This document shows positions 19,905 through 30,881 of a DNA stretch of 64,000 bases, piece by piece (positions within the stretch are counted from its first letter, which is position 1; the number at the start of each line of letters is the position of its first letter). Source of the DNA: Protopterus annectens (Eukaryota; Chordata; Ceratodontiformes; Protopteridae); contig NC_056737.1 in NCBI RefSeq assembly GCF_019279795.1, forward strand, positions 40,553,972-40,617,971, read 5' to 3'. The position numbers were made by a program, and so were the translations under genes. The notes under the pieces are model-generated. The model saw only the letters and a program-made list of their open reading frames with translations. It searched no databases and was not told the DNA's origin.

Positions 19905-20424
19905 ATAGGCAAATAAAAAGGGGTAGGGAAGTCTTAATTGAAAGACCTGCTCTGGTAGAGCTTTTAGTTGAATCTTGAACAGAACCTGCTGTTAAAAAAG
20001 GGATATTTAGTAGGGCATATAAAATATTGCATGCTAACTATAAGAATCAGTGAGAGGAGATTAGAAAAGATTGGGAAGAGAATCTGGAAAAGCAGCTTAC
20101 AAGAAAACAATGGCATGACATGTGTATGGCTGCCAAATGTGCAACAAATCCAGAAAGTTTAGGATTTTTGTTTGGAAATGTTTGCATGGGTATTTTTATA
20201 CCCCAAGCAGATAATTTTTCTTTGGGTTTGTAGGAAATGCTGGAGGTGTGATGGGGAGGAAAGAAGTAACTAGGAATATGTTTTGGGAGTGTAATGAGTT
20301 GGCAGATTTAAAAAAATTCCCTACAGAGTACTGTTGTCAAAAATATTGGGGGGGGGGGTAAATGGCTGTAACTTAAGGAAATGATTGTTTTGAGCTGGGA
20401 GACGGGATCTGAATTGCTTAGACA
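19905..20424 (+). mobile_element. L1-like LINE ORF2 C-terminal fragment
   Basis: Broken frames read like the L1 ORF2 end: a KRIWKSSLQENN region (~20075), then CWRCDGEE (~20232) and, after a frameshift, MFWECNELAD (~20279). This resembles the C-terminal Cys-rich motif of L1 proteins, with its His lost. It is heavily decayed and borders DIRS element E3 near 20425. Confidence 0.5.
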
Positions 20425-20434
20425 CAGTAAGGCC

Positions 20435-21749
20435 TTATTAAGTTTTCAGGCCTACAGATTTATATATTAGACTGATGCCATCTTCAAAACTAAGGCCAAG
20501 ATCTAAATCTATGTCTAAAAAACTGATGCCTGGGCCACATGTGCAGGCCCCTATGCCTAAAAAACAAATGATCAAAATGGCTGAAGATTTAATTACTCTG
20601 ATCAGGGGTAGCCTACCCCCCCCCCCCCTTCTAAGAGGCCTAGGCAAGACATTGATTATGAATCTTCTGAACAGGATTCTCTCTCTTGTGACTCTTCTAA
20701 TGAACAGGATTTGTCTATACCTACTTATGAGAACTCTGATGCAGAAGATTCCATTCCTTCTGCTTCTCCCCCTGATGATTTTTCTTTTGGGGAAACTTTA
20801 CATACCTTAAGGGAACATTTCTACTGGGAAAGTCAGGATTTCTCTGAATCTAAAAAGAGACTTAGGGATTTTCTTCTTCTTCTTCAGCATAGGCCTTTGG
20901 CTATTCCTCCTGTTCTAGACATTGTTGATGATGTTTTTTTCAGAATCTAGTATGGCTCCTGATTCTCTGCCTCTGGCTCCTTGTAAGCCAGACAGATACT
21001 ACAAGGGTTCCTGACTCCCGCAAATTCCTTTTCAAAAATCCTATTGCAGATCCTGAAACCATTTCTCAGGGTCCCAAGGGCATTAAGGCCTCTAGTGCTA
21101 AAAATCCTACCCCTTCTGATAGAGATTCCAGGGCGCTGGATAGATGGGGGCTAAGAATGTTTACACTTCTGCAACCTTGGCAGTCAGGGCTTTAAACTGT
21201 CAATTTCATATGCTTAAATATCAACAGCATATCATGGGACTGCATAAACAGAAAATGATAATTTCTGACTGTGTGGAAAATAAAGATTTACAGGATTTAT
21301 TGCAGTCAGCTGAACAAATTGGAAAACATACTTTGCAATGTGGTTTTGATTCTTTGGAGGCGTCTTGCAGGGCTGCTGTAACTGGGTCTGTGCTAAGAAG
21401 GCATGTTTGATTCAAAGAGCAAACTCTGCCTGATCATGTTAAGGCAAAATTGTTGGATGCTCCTTTGCAACAGGACCGTCTCTTTGGTAATAAGGCTGAA
21501 GAAGTTTTAAAAAAGATGGAAGATGAAGCTAAATCTATGCAAACTGTGAAAGATTTCTTACAAGTGCAACCTCCAAGATTTAGTAGGCACTGGCCTACTA
21601 AGAACTGGTCCTTTCCAGTTCTTACGAGATCCACTCAAGTCAAACCCAGACATTCCAAATGTTCCAGGTTTCAGTCACAAGGGACTTTTAGAACAAAACA
21701 ATGGGGTGCCTCCTCCTCCAAATCTGGAAACAACAAGGCACCTCCCTAG
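20435..21749 (+). pseudogene. E3 gag-like remnant
   Basis: The N-terminal Cys/His cluster is absent. Frames carry MPKKQMIKMAEDLITLIRG (20551 on), SIPTYENSDAEDSIPSASPP (20711 on), ALNCQFHMLKYQ (~21186) and LLDAPLQQDRLFG (~21450), so three or more frameshifts are needed. It ends before the RT gene at about 21750. Confidence 0.75.
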
Positions 21750-21751
21750 TG

Positions 21752-22292
21752 TAAACAGCCTCATTGACTTCCCTTTACACTTACCAAGCACTTACCTATT
21801 AGCCGCCCCTTTGGGAGGAAACCTGGCACTTCATGCAAGAAACTGGCAACTTATAACACAGGACAAATGGGTTTTAAATATAGTATCCCAGGGATACAGA
21901 TTTCATTTCCACACGTTGCCAATCCCAAACGAATGGCCAGACCTGCCCCCAAATCAGTGGGCAGAGGCCCAGCAACAAGTACTGTCCCTCATGAACATGG
22001 GGGCTATTCAACTAGTACCAGAAGAGGAAAAGGGACAAGGTTTCTATTCAAGACTTTTCCTGGTACCCAGAAAAGACAAATCATGGCATCCAATTCTGGA
22101 CTTATCTACTCTAAACACATTTCTGGATATTCCAAAATTCAAGATGCTGACTCTCTTCAACAGATACTTCCTATGCTAGGCAAAGATGCCTGGTTGGTAA
22201 CTCTAGACTTAAAGGAGGCTTACCTGCATATCCCAATCAGGGAATCTTGCAGAAGATACCTCCACTTCAAAGCAGGCTACTTGCATTACCAG
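21752..22292 (+). pseudogene. E3 reverse transcriptase, first part
   Basis: APLGGNLALHARNWQLI, then GFYSRLFLVPRKDKSW, RPILDLS-type and (after a frameshift near 22160) LVTLDLKEAYLHIPI. It breaks off at CATTACCAG (22292) where E2 inserted, and the catalytic part resumes at 27815. Confidence 0.85.
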
Positions 22293-22477
22293 ATGTTCAT
22301 CGTGTTTCACTGCTGCAGTCATTACACTTGGGTTATCCTGCTGTCAGGTGATCCCGCAGTTGGCCAGAGTTCCAAAGTCTTGGTCCGGCGTCGGCTGCTG
22401 TCGCTTCTTCCCTGACGTAAGTGCGCCAGGGGTATATAAGATGCAGCCAACGCCATTTTCTTCAGTCTTTCTTGCTG
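22293..22477 (+). repeat. E2 left inverted terminal repeat
   Basis: Inverse of 27602-27785. Contains TGACGTAA (22413-22420) and TATATAAG (22433-22440), a plausible promoter. Confidence 0.85.
22413..22440 (+). promoter_or_regulatory. E2 CRE-like site and TATA box
   Basis: TGACGTAA and TATATAAG are spaced by 12 bases, ~170 bases before the gag ATG. The same pair recurs in E4 and E5 left ITRs. Confidence 0.55.
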
Positions 22478-22612
22478 TGCGGTGCCCGAAGCAAAAGCAG
22501 TTCTTAAGTGCTGGTCGGCCGACTCCTGAGATTTTCGAATTCGAATTTCAGAACCGAAGTCTTCAATAAAGCTAAGTACCCCGTTGGGGAAACATTTTCT
22601 TGCCTCAGACCG

Positions 22613-24258
22613 ATGTCAGTAAAAGTTAATAATTGTATTTCTTGTGGGAAGCAAATACTTCATAAGGATTTCCATTCTTACTGTATTCCATGCCTAGGCC
22701 CAGATCACGACATCACTAGTTGTCAGTTTTGTGCTAGATTTAACAAACGCACTATTAAACGTCGGTTTGATTTTGCTCGCCATTATTTTGGCCGAAGATT
22801 CAATTATACCATGCCATCGGAACAACCGACGACCAGAATACACAACAAACGCAAAGACAAGGATAAGGACAGGCAACCGAGGTCCAAAACCGATGACGAA
22901 GCCTCTTCCAGGCCAGTCGCCGGTTCACCGGTGCTCAGTGAGGCGCTTTCGCAGCCCCTGACTCCTGCTGCCTCAGAGCCACAGGCCGCCTCAGACTCCC
23001 ACGTGGAGACATCTAGGCCTCTGGAAACTCAAGGTATTGGGCCTACGGAAACTATTCCCTCAGATGGGTCTGGAGCCGCTGAGCAGGCATCAGCTTCTGA
23101 GGGTGTTTTCAGACCTTCACAGCTTACCATTAAAACTACAACAAAGTCAAAGACTCCATTAAAGACAAAGAAACAAGTACAGCATTCTCCTGGACAGGCC
23201 TCAATGCCTAAGAAACAGATGCTTAAAATGGCCGAAGACCTGATTACTCTGATCAGGGGTTCTCATCCCCCTCCTGATAAAAGACCTAGGCAGGATACAG
23301 ACTATGATTCCTCTGACCAGGTTTCCATTTCCTCTGATTCTTCTTCAGACCAGGGATACTCTTTACCCCACTATGAGGATTCTGATGCTGAAGAATCAAT
23401 CCCTTCAGCCTCTCCTCCTGAGGATTACTCTTTTGGGAAAACTTTACATACCATGAGGGAGCATTTCCATTGGGAGAGCCAGGATTACTCAGAATCCAAG
23501 AAAAGGCTCAGAGATTTTCTGTTATTGCCTCAACACAGGCCCCTGGCTATTCCACCTTTGTTAGATATTGTGGATGATGTGTTTTCTGAATCTAGTTTAA
23601 CCCCTGATTCTTTACCCCCTGCTCCAGTCAAGCCAGACAGGTACTACAGAGTCCCTGACTCTCACAAATTTCTTTATAAAAACCCTGCTGCTGACCCAGA
23701 AACCATTTCCCAGGGTCCCAAGGGGGTAAAGGCTTCCACTGCAAAAAATCCAGTACCCTCTGACAGGGATTCCAGAGCATTGAATAGATGGAGGAAAAAA
23801 GTTTACACTTAGCAGTAAGGGCCTTAAATTGCCAGTTCCACATGCTTAAATACCAACAATATTTAATGTCTTTACTAAAACAGAAAATGCCTACAAGCTT
23901 AGAAGGTCCTGACCATAAGGAAATGCAGGACTTATTGCATGCAGCTGAACAAGTGGAAAGCATACTCTGCAATGTGGTTTTGATTCATTAGAGGTGTCTT
24001 GTAGAGCCGCTGAAGATTTAATTACTCTGATCAGGATCTGTGATAAGAACGCATGCTTGGTTAAAAGAACAAAGTTTACCAGATCATGTTAAGGCAAAAT
24101 TATTGGATGCTCCTTTACAGCATGATATTTTGTTTGGTGTGAAGGTTGAAGAGGTATTAAAGAAAATGGAGGATAAAGCAAAATCTATGCAAACAGTAAA
24201 GGATTTCTTACAGGTACAGTCTCCTAGATTTAGCAGAAATTGGTCCTTTCCAGTGTAA
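22613..24258 (+). pseudogene. E2 gag-like gene
   Basis: Open from MSVKVNNCISCGKQ (22613) to a stop at 23810-23812, about 400 codons, the longest gag frame in the window. Order: the Cys/His cluster (residues ~7-55), a Pro/Ser/Thr-rich middle, MPKKQMLKMAEDLITLIRGS, the acidic SDAEESIPSASPPEDYSFG, and PLAIPPLLDIVDDVFSE. The stop is caused by a small deletion (KKVYT then TAG). The rest lies in 23788-23991 and 24040-24258 (AWLKEQSLPDHVKAKLLDAP…). A 27-base misplaced gag segment sits at 24009-24035. The function as Gag is inferred. Confidence 0.85.
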
Positions 24259-24316
24259 GACAGACCACAAAGAGGCAGATCTCAGCCCCAAAGTTCTTAT
24301 AGGCCACGACAGTGGG

Positions 24317-26158
24317 GTGCTTCGACCTCTAAAGGAGGAGAAGACAAGTCACAACCTTATCAGAAACAGTCCCAATGACTTCCCCTTTCAAATGCCAAGC
24401 TCTCACATTTTGACAGCTCCCCTAGGGGGGAAACTGTCACTTTTTTCACAAAATTGGCATATAATCACCCAGGACAAATGGGTTCTGAATATTGTGTCTC
24501 AAGATTACAAGTTCCACTTTCACACTCTACCAAGGCGGAAAGGAATGCCAGATCTGCCACAAAATCAATGGGCAGAGGCACAAAAACAAATTACAGCCCT
24601 CATGGACATGAGAGCTATTCAAAAAGTACCAGAACAAGGATTTTACTCGAGACTTTTCTTGGTCCCCAGAAAGGACAAAGCTTGGAGACCCATACTGGAT
24701 CTATCTATTCTAAACACGTACCTGGATATTCCAAAATTCAAAATGTTGACACTACAGCAACTTCATCCCATGCTGGGCAAGAAGGCTTGGCTTGTTACTT
24801 TGGACCTCAAAGAGGCATACCTGCATGTCCCAATCACACAAAATTGCAGAAGATACCTCAGATTCATAGCTGGCACAATGCATTACCAATTCTCTGCACT
24901 GCCCTTTGGATTATCTACTGCGCCCAGGGTCTTCACAAAATGCCTGGCACCAGTAATTGCATTTTGCGGACAGAAAGGAATTCAAATATATCCTTACTTG
25001 GACGATTGCCTTATACAAGCAGAGAGCAAGGACATTCTACTACAGCATCTGGTGTTTGTAAAAGGATTACTTATGGGCCTAGGGTACACAATAAACAAAA
25101 AGAAGTCAAAACTAGTGCCCTCACAAAAGATAATATTCCTGGGTGCAAGCTTAAATACAACTGCCCAGATGGCTTATCTCATGCCAGACAAGCAAAGACA
25201 ACTGACTCAGTATTTTCAAATGATGGCAACAAAAACCCATCTCCCTGTAAGAAAAATTCTGCAGGCCTTGGGGTTCATGGCGTCCTGCATACTACTAATA
25301 CCATATGCCAGACTGCATATTAGAAAGCTACAATGGTATCTAAAAAGTGTTTGGACTCAAAACTGTCACAGCCTGGAAACAATAATACCACTCATTCCCT
25401 GCCTACAACTGGAGTTTCGATGGTGGGTACAGGCATGTCGCCACAACACGGGACAGCCTTTCACTTTACCCACAGCCAGGCAGACAATCACAACAGATGC
25501 ATCAGATTACTCCTGGGGAGCACACATGGCAGGAAAATGTATCCAGGGTAAATGGACCGCAGAACAAATGCATCTCCACATCAATCAAAAAGAGATGCTA
25601 GCTGTACAAAATGCCCTCACAGCCTTCAAGGACCTTCTGCATCCAGGACAACTACTGCTAAAGACGGACAACACCACAGTTATGTGGTACATAAACAAGC
25701 AAGGGGGCACTCATTCCTACCCCCTATGCAGATAAGCCATGACCTTGTGAAACACAGCATTGACCTATCAAGTTCATCTGCAAGCACAATTCCTGCCAGG
25801 AAAGAAAAATACTCTGGCAGACTTAAGCAAAAACATCATGGATCCTCACGAATGGAAATTAAATCCACAAGTATTCAGCATGATAACTCAGAAATGGGGG
25901 TGCCCAGACATAGATCTCTTTGCCTCCCCTCTGAACTACCAACTACAGAAATTCTGCACAAGGACTTATCACAAACAAGCATGGAAAGTGGATGCTTTTT
26001 CATCTAGCTGGAAAACACTAAAACTTTATGCCTTCCCACCACTGCCTTTCCTTTCAAAGGTACTCCTAAAAGCCAGACTAGAAAGACCAAAAATGATCAT
26101 GATTGCTCCAGACTGGCCCCGCCAGCACTGGTACCCAGTCTTAAAGAATTTGGCTTAA
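24317..26158 (+). pseudogene. E2 RT / RNase H / methyltransferase-like polyprotein
   Basis: A single frame runs from 24317 to 26158 with only two stops (TAA 25733-25735; TGA 25748-25750, Trp in E3) and a one-codon gap in the LADxLS stretch. RT: FYSRLFLVPRKDKAWRPILD, VTLDLKEAYLHVP (~24804), LPFGLSTAP and YLDD (24994-25005). RNase H: TTDASDYSWGAHM (~25494) and KTDNTTVMWYINKQG (~25661). Methyltransferase-like: DIDLFASPL (~25912), YAFPPLPFLSKVLLK (~26028) and APDWPRQHWYPVL (~26107). It is the least damaged pol here and a good reference for the domain order. Confidence 0.9.
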
Positions 26159-26166
26159 GGCCCAGC

Positions 26167-27297
26167 ATGGATTTTACCTCAAATTCCTCATCTTCTGACT
26201 CAGCAAAACAATCAGATCCTGCACAGCCAGCTCAAAACCTTAAATCTGGCTGCATGGCAGATATAATAGCCAACCAGCCAACACCTCTCTCTAAAGCTGT
26301 TATGGATGTCATTTTGGAGGCCAGGAGGCCCAGTACCAGGAAATCTTATTCAGAAAAGTGGAAGAGATTCTGCGCCTGGAACCAGGCTCAAGGCCTTGAC
26401 CCAAATATTCCTCAGATATTACAATACTTAACTGAGATGCTGGACAAAGGACTTTCCTTTTCATCTATTAAGATCCACACCTCTGCTACTTCATCTCATT
26501 ACAACACAGATCTTCCTATTTTTTCTCACCCATTACTAAGACAATACCTCATTGGGACTAAAAACTTAAGACCGCCCGGAGAGCACCAACACCAACTTGG
26601 GACCTCAACTTTGTTTTGGAAAAACTTACTTTACCACCTTTTGAGCCAGCCATTTCAGCAGAATTAAAAATTGTTGTCATGGGAAAACTGCTCTGCTGCT
26701 GGCAATAACTTCAGCACGAAGAGTCTAAGAGTTACAGGCACTAATGGCAGTGGAACCTTTCATCATTTTTCATCAAGACAGGGTTTCCTTAAGAACAAAC
26801 CTTACATTTATGCCAAAGGTGGTATCCAGTGTGGCTCTTAACCAAACTATTCACTTGCCAACTTTTTATCCAAATCCCCAGAATAAAGGGGAGAGACGAC
26901 TTCACTCATTGGACATACACAGGCACGTTTCTACTTGGACAAAACAAAAGCTTTCAGGAAAATTGAGCAACTGTTTGTATCATATGCTGCAGGATCACAG
27001 GGAAAGGCTATTTCAAAGCAGACTATTTCAAAGTGGCTAGGACACTGTACCCATTTCTGCTACACACAACATGGAAAAACTGTGCCTAATAGCATTAGGC
27101 CTCATTCTACCAGGACGACAGCCACTTCAGTGGCCTTTCTTAGAGGAGTACCAACCAAGGATATTTTGGAAGCTGCAACTTGAAGTTCAGTGCACACCTT
27201 TACCAAGCATTATCGCTTACCTCTTTACTCCAAATCCAGGGCTGGCTTTGCCACTGCAGTTCTGCAGGGCCTCATAGCCACTCCAAATCCTATATAG
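26167..27297 (+). pseudogene. E2 tyrosine recombinase, disabled
   Basis: Lies in a different frame from pol, starting MDFTSNSSSSDSAKQ. ARRPSTRKSYSEKWKRF is clear. A one-base loss near 26577 (GCCCGGAG where E3 has CCAGGAG) ends the frame. Box A is cut by a stop (TSARRV-stop-ELQAL, ~26710-26735). HSTRTTATS carries the HxxR motif (~27103). The Trp before the last motif is TGA (27181-27183), followed by TFTKHYRL with the Tyr. The usual tail AGFATAVLQGLIATPN ends at 27297. Confidence 0.85.
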
Positions 27298-27327
27298 ACC
27301 CAGCCACCCAACCTCAGCTTTGGGATT

Positions 27328-27432
27328 CAACCCAAGTGTAATGGCTGCAGCAGTGAAACACGATGAACATAGTACAGTTTTGTACCTACCATAAGTGTAG
27401 ATGTTCGAGTGTATTCACTGTTGCAGTCCAGG
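27328..27432. repeat. E2 internal complementary region
   Basis: Left half complements ATGTTCATCGTG… of the left end. Right half, from GTACAGTTTTGTACC, complements the right end, with one A between them. Confidence 0.9.
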
Positions 27433-27601
27433 TTACCCTCCCTCCATCCCCACTTTCTTAGCTGGGACTTATCTATACCTTTCTATCCTATACAACCTAT
27501 GTGGTGTATTTGCTTGTAGCTGAAGGTATTGTTTTTATTTTTTATGTATCTTTTATTAGCAATATGTATTGCCTACCTATTTGGGGGCACCTGACATCTG
27601 G

Positions 27602-27814
27602 GGCAAGAAAAACTGAAGAAAATGGCATTGGCTACATCTTGTATACCCCTGGCGCACGGACATCAGAGAAGAAGCAACAGCAACCGACGCCGGACCAAGA
27701 CTTTGGAACTCTGGCCGACTGCGGGACCGCCTGACGGCAGGATAACCCAAGTGTAATGACTGCAGCAGTGAATACACTCGAACATATACATTTATGGTAG
27801 GTACAAAACTGTAC
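27602..27814 (-). repeat. E2 right inverted terminal repeat
   Basis: Inverse of the left ITR with the extra ~30-base outer extension ending GTACAAAACTGTAC. Confidence 0.9.
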
Positions 27815-28429
27815 TTTCTCTGCACTGCCCTTTGGCTTATCTACTGCGCTCAGGGTCTTCACAGAGTGCCTGGCTCCAGTAATTGCATTTTGCAGGCAAA
27901 GCAATATTCAAATATATCCATACCTAGACGATTGTCTAATTCAGGCAGAAAAAGAGGGACATTCTTCTAAAACATCTGGCGTTTGTAAAAAGGGTTCTAA
28001 CTTGTCTGGGGTACACCATAAATGAAAAGAAATCACAACTGGTACCCTCTCAAAAAATTACATTCCTGGGTGCAAGCTTGAATACAACTGCCCAGATGGC
28101 TTACCTTACGCCAGAAAAGCAAATTCATTTGTTAACTTACTTCAAACAGGTGGCCACAAAAACCTTGCTGTCTGCAAGACAAATTCTGCAAGCCTTGGGA
28201 TTCATGGCCTCCTGCATTCTTCTAATTCCTTATGCAAGATTGCATATGAGGAAACTTCAGTGGTACTTAAAACGTTTATGGAGTCAACATTGTCACAGCC
28301 TGGAAACAATTATTCATATCATACTTTGCCTGCAACTAGAGTTCCTATGGTGGGCAGAGGCCTGCCACCAAAACAAGGGACTGCCATTCACTCCACCCCC
28401 TGCTGGCCAAACCCTAACTACAGATGCAA
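27815..28429 (+). pseudogene. E3 reverse transcriptase, second part
   Basis: Resumes exactly after E2: LCTALWLIY-type shifted frame, then the YLDD region near 27925 (CCATACCTAGACGATTG), LGASLNTTAQMAYLTPEKQ (28069 on), LQALGFMASCILLIPYARLHMRKLQWYLK and the start of RNase H (TLTTDA) at ~28410. Frame changes near 27940-28060 disable it. Confidence 0.85.
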
Positions 28430-28581
28430 GGGATTGGGAGGGTGGCCTAATGGTTAAGGTGTTTGCCTTACAAACACAAGGTGCAGGGTTTGAGTCTCAC
28501 AAGGGATAATTGGCTAGGCTTACAATGGCCCGCAAGGGCAGTTAGCTTAGTACTTATCTATGAATCTATGAATCTATGAAT
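28430..28581 (+). mobile_element. tRNA-derived SINE (copy S1)
   Basis: Inserted in the E3 RNase H motif (ACAGATGCA / TCAGACTATGC). It has an A box (TGGTTAAGGTG) and a B box (GGTTTGAGTCTC) at tRNA-like spacing. A short body follows (GGCTAGGCTTACAATGGCCC), then GGGCAGTTAGCTTAGTAC and CTATGAAT repeats. Sister copies lie at 40230-40359 and, inverted and shortened, at 53767-53873. It is not a functional tRNA gene, as it has no acceptor stem. Confidence 0.85.
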
Positions 28582-29335
28582 CAGACTATGCTTGGGGGGC
28601 TTATCTGGCAGGGAAGTGCATTCAGGGCAAATGGAGCCCAAATCAAATGCACCATCATATCAATCAAAAAGAGATGCTAGCTATACAGAATGCACTGACA
28701 GCCTTCAAGGACTACATTCATCCAGGACAATTAATGATAAAGACAGACAACACCACAGTTATGTGGTACATAAACAAGCAGGGGGGTACACACTCCTACC
28801 CCCTTTGCAGACTAGCCATGGCATTGTGGAACACGGCCTTGACCTATCAAATACAACTACAAGCTCAGTTCTTGCCAGGAAAGCTGAATACTCTGGCAGA
28901 TGAACTAAGCAGAAATCTCATGGACCCACACAAATGGAAACTGGAACCACGGATTTTCAACATATTGAGACACAAATGGGGGAGTTCAGACATAGATCTT
29001 TTTGCCTTACCCCAGAACTATCAGTTGGACAAATTCTGCACAAGAACTCATCACAAAAGAGCCTAGAAAGTGGATGCTCTATCATTCAGCTGGAAAAACC
29101 TATCAGTCTATGCTTTTCCCCCCTCTGCCTCTGCTCTCCAAAGTTCTATTAAAAGTCAAACAGGATATACCAAAAATGATTTTGATTGCTCCAGACTGGC
29201 CTTGCCAACACTGGTTCCCACTCCTGCACAGTGTGTCACACCTTCCACAGTGGCACCTGCCTTAGACACCTTACTTTACTGTCTCAGCAGAACAACCAAA
29301 TTCTGCACACTCAGCTCCAAACTTTGAATCTTGCA
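28582..29335 (+). pseudogene. E3 RNase H end and methyltransferase-like domain
   Basis: HHINQKEMLAIQNALTAF, then KTDNTTVMWYINKQGGTHS (~28740), LADELSRNLMDPHKW (~28895), DIDLFALPQ (~28990), an amber codon at 29064-29066 (Trp in E2), YAFPP (~29112, with a frame change) and APDWPCQHWFPLL (~29191). The order matches E2. Confidence 0.85.
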
Positions 29336-29379
29336 GCGTAGCTAATCACCTAAATTCACCCTTAGCATCCCTCAGCAAA

Positions 29380-30366
29380 CCTGTGATGGATGTCATTTTG
29401 GAGGCAAGAAGGCCTAGTACTAGAAAATCTGTGCCTGGAATCAATCACAAGGGATAAGCACAGCAGTGCCCAATATTCCTCAGATTTTACAATACTTAAC
29501 TGAGATGCTTCACAAGGGCCTGTCCTTTTCTTCCATAAAAATCCATGCCTCAGCCATTTCAGCTCATTACAACACAGAACCTCCCCTCCTCTCTCATCCT
29601 CTGCTAAAGCAGTATCTCAGAGGGGCCAAAAACTTAAGACCACCCAGGAGAGCTCCAACCCCTGCCTGGGACCTCAATTTTGTATTGGAAAAACTCACTC
29701 TCCCTCCTTTCGAGCCAGCTGCTACTGCAGACTTAAAATTTCTCTCTTGGAAAACAGCTTTCCTTTTAGCAGTCACTTCAGCTAGAAGGATTTCCGAATT
29801 ACAGGCTCTTATGGCAGTGAAGCCTTTCATTATTTTTTATGCGGACAGGGTGTCTCTCAGGACCAATCCATCCTTCACGCCTAAGGTGGTATCCAGTGTG
29901 GCTCTTAATTAGAACATCCATTTGCCAACTTTTTTTCCCAATCCACAGAACAAGGGGGAGCAGATTCTGCATTCATTGGATGTACACAGACAACTGAGAT
30001 TTTACTTAAACAGGACAAAATCTCTAAGAAAATCTGAACAACTACTGGTGGCATTTGCTGCAGGGGCAGAGGGAAAAGCTATTTAAAAGCAGAATATTTC
30101 CAAATGGATAAGCCATTGTATTCGTTTCTACTATATGCACCATGGTAAAACTATCCCCCAGGGGATCAGATCTCATTCCACCAAGGCTGCATCTAATTCT
30201 ACAGCCTTTCTCAGAGGTGTTCCTACCAGAGACATTATAGAAGCTGCTACCTGGAGCTCAGTTCATACATTCACCAAATATTACCATTTACCTTTCTTCT
30301 CTAAATCCAGAGCTGGCTTTGCCACTGCTGTCCTGCAGGGCCTTATAGCTGGTCCTAATGCTGTAT
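29380..30366 (+). pseudogene. E3 tyrosine recombinase, disabled
   Basis: The N-terminal KWKRF segment is deleted near 29430. It is open from MPNIPQILQYLTEM (29466) through TSARRISELQAL (~29776, catalytic Arg present) to a stop at 29910-29912. After a stop in the KxTIS segment it resumes RSHSTKAASN (~30169), where the HxxR Arg is Lys, then TFTKYYHL. The normal tail AGFATAVLQGLIAGPNAV ends at 30366. Confidence 0.85.
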
Positions 30367-30397
30367 AAATCCATCCTCCCAACCATAGCTTTGGGAA

Positions 30398-30508
30398 TCT
30401 ACCCAAATGTAATGACTGCAACAGTGAACACGAAGAATATAGTACAGTTGTGTACACTTACCATAAATGTAGATGTTCGAGTGTATTCACTGTTGCAGTC
30501 CTGGTTAC
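30398..30508. repeat. E3 internal complementary region
   Basis: Carries complements of a left end (now lost from E3, but like E2/E5, reading GAACACGAAGAATAT at its edge) and of the right end (GTACAGTTGTGTACAC). Confidence 0.85.
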
Positions 30509-30668
30509 CCTCCCTCCAACCCCCTGTTTTTCTCTTACTATACCTGTACTTTCCTTTACTATGTTTAAAAGCCTTTTTGGTGTATTTGCTTTTGTTTGGA
30601 GGTATATTTTTGTGTTTTTAATTACTAAAATATTTGGCTCCCCATTTGGGGGACACCTGACATCTGGG

Positions 30669-30881
30669 GCAAGAAAAACTGATATAATGGCGTTGGCTGC
30701 ATGTTTTATACCCCTGACGACCTGACGTCATGGAAGAAGGGACAGAAACCAACACAGGACCCAAGACTTTGTTAATCAGGCCAACTGAGGGCAACCTGCC
30801 AGCAGATTACCCCAAATGTAATGACTGCAACAGTGAATATACTCGAACATCTACATTTATGGTAAGTGTACACAACTGTAC
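30669..30881 (-). repeat. E3 right inverted terminal repeat
   Basis: Mirror of the left ITR of sister elements. Includes TGACGTCA at about 30722-30730. Ends GTACACAACTGTAC. Confidence 0.85.

Larger units (their letters stand above)
22293..27814 (+). mobile_element. Complete DIRS-type YR retrotransposon E2, nested in E3
   Basis: A 5.52 kb element with left ITR (22293-22477), gag, RT/RNase H/methyltransferase-like ORF, recombinase, internal complementary region (27328-27432) and right ITR (27602-27814). It starts ATGTTCATCG and ends AAAACTGTAC. The host element's RT reads across the insertion (…CATTACCA / TTCTCTGCACTG…), so it jumped into E3. It is younger than E3 by nesting and belongs to the subfamily with E3 and E5. 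Confidence 0.95.
20425..30881 (+). mobile_element. DIRS-type retrotransposon E3, 5'-truncated and interrupted
   Basis: Begins inside gag (VFRPT-like stretch near 20440), so the left ITR and the first part of gag are missing. It is interrupted by complete element E2 (22293-27814) in the RT gene and by a SINE (28430-28581) in RNase H. It resumes through RNase H, methyltransferase-like and recombinase regions and ends with the internal complementary region (30398-30508) and right ITR (30669-30881, ending CACAACTGTAC). It belongs to the E2/E5 subfamily and has many stops. Confidence 0.9.

Noticed and set aside
28441-28500. Possible tRNA gene
   Set aside because: A and B boxes are present, but the acceptor stem and a normal anticodon loop are not. 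The same sequence recurs with a LINE-type tail, so it is a SINE.
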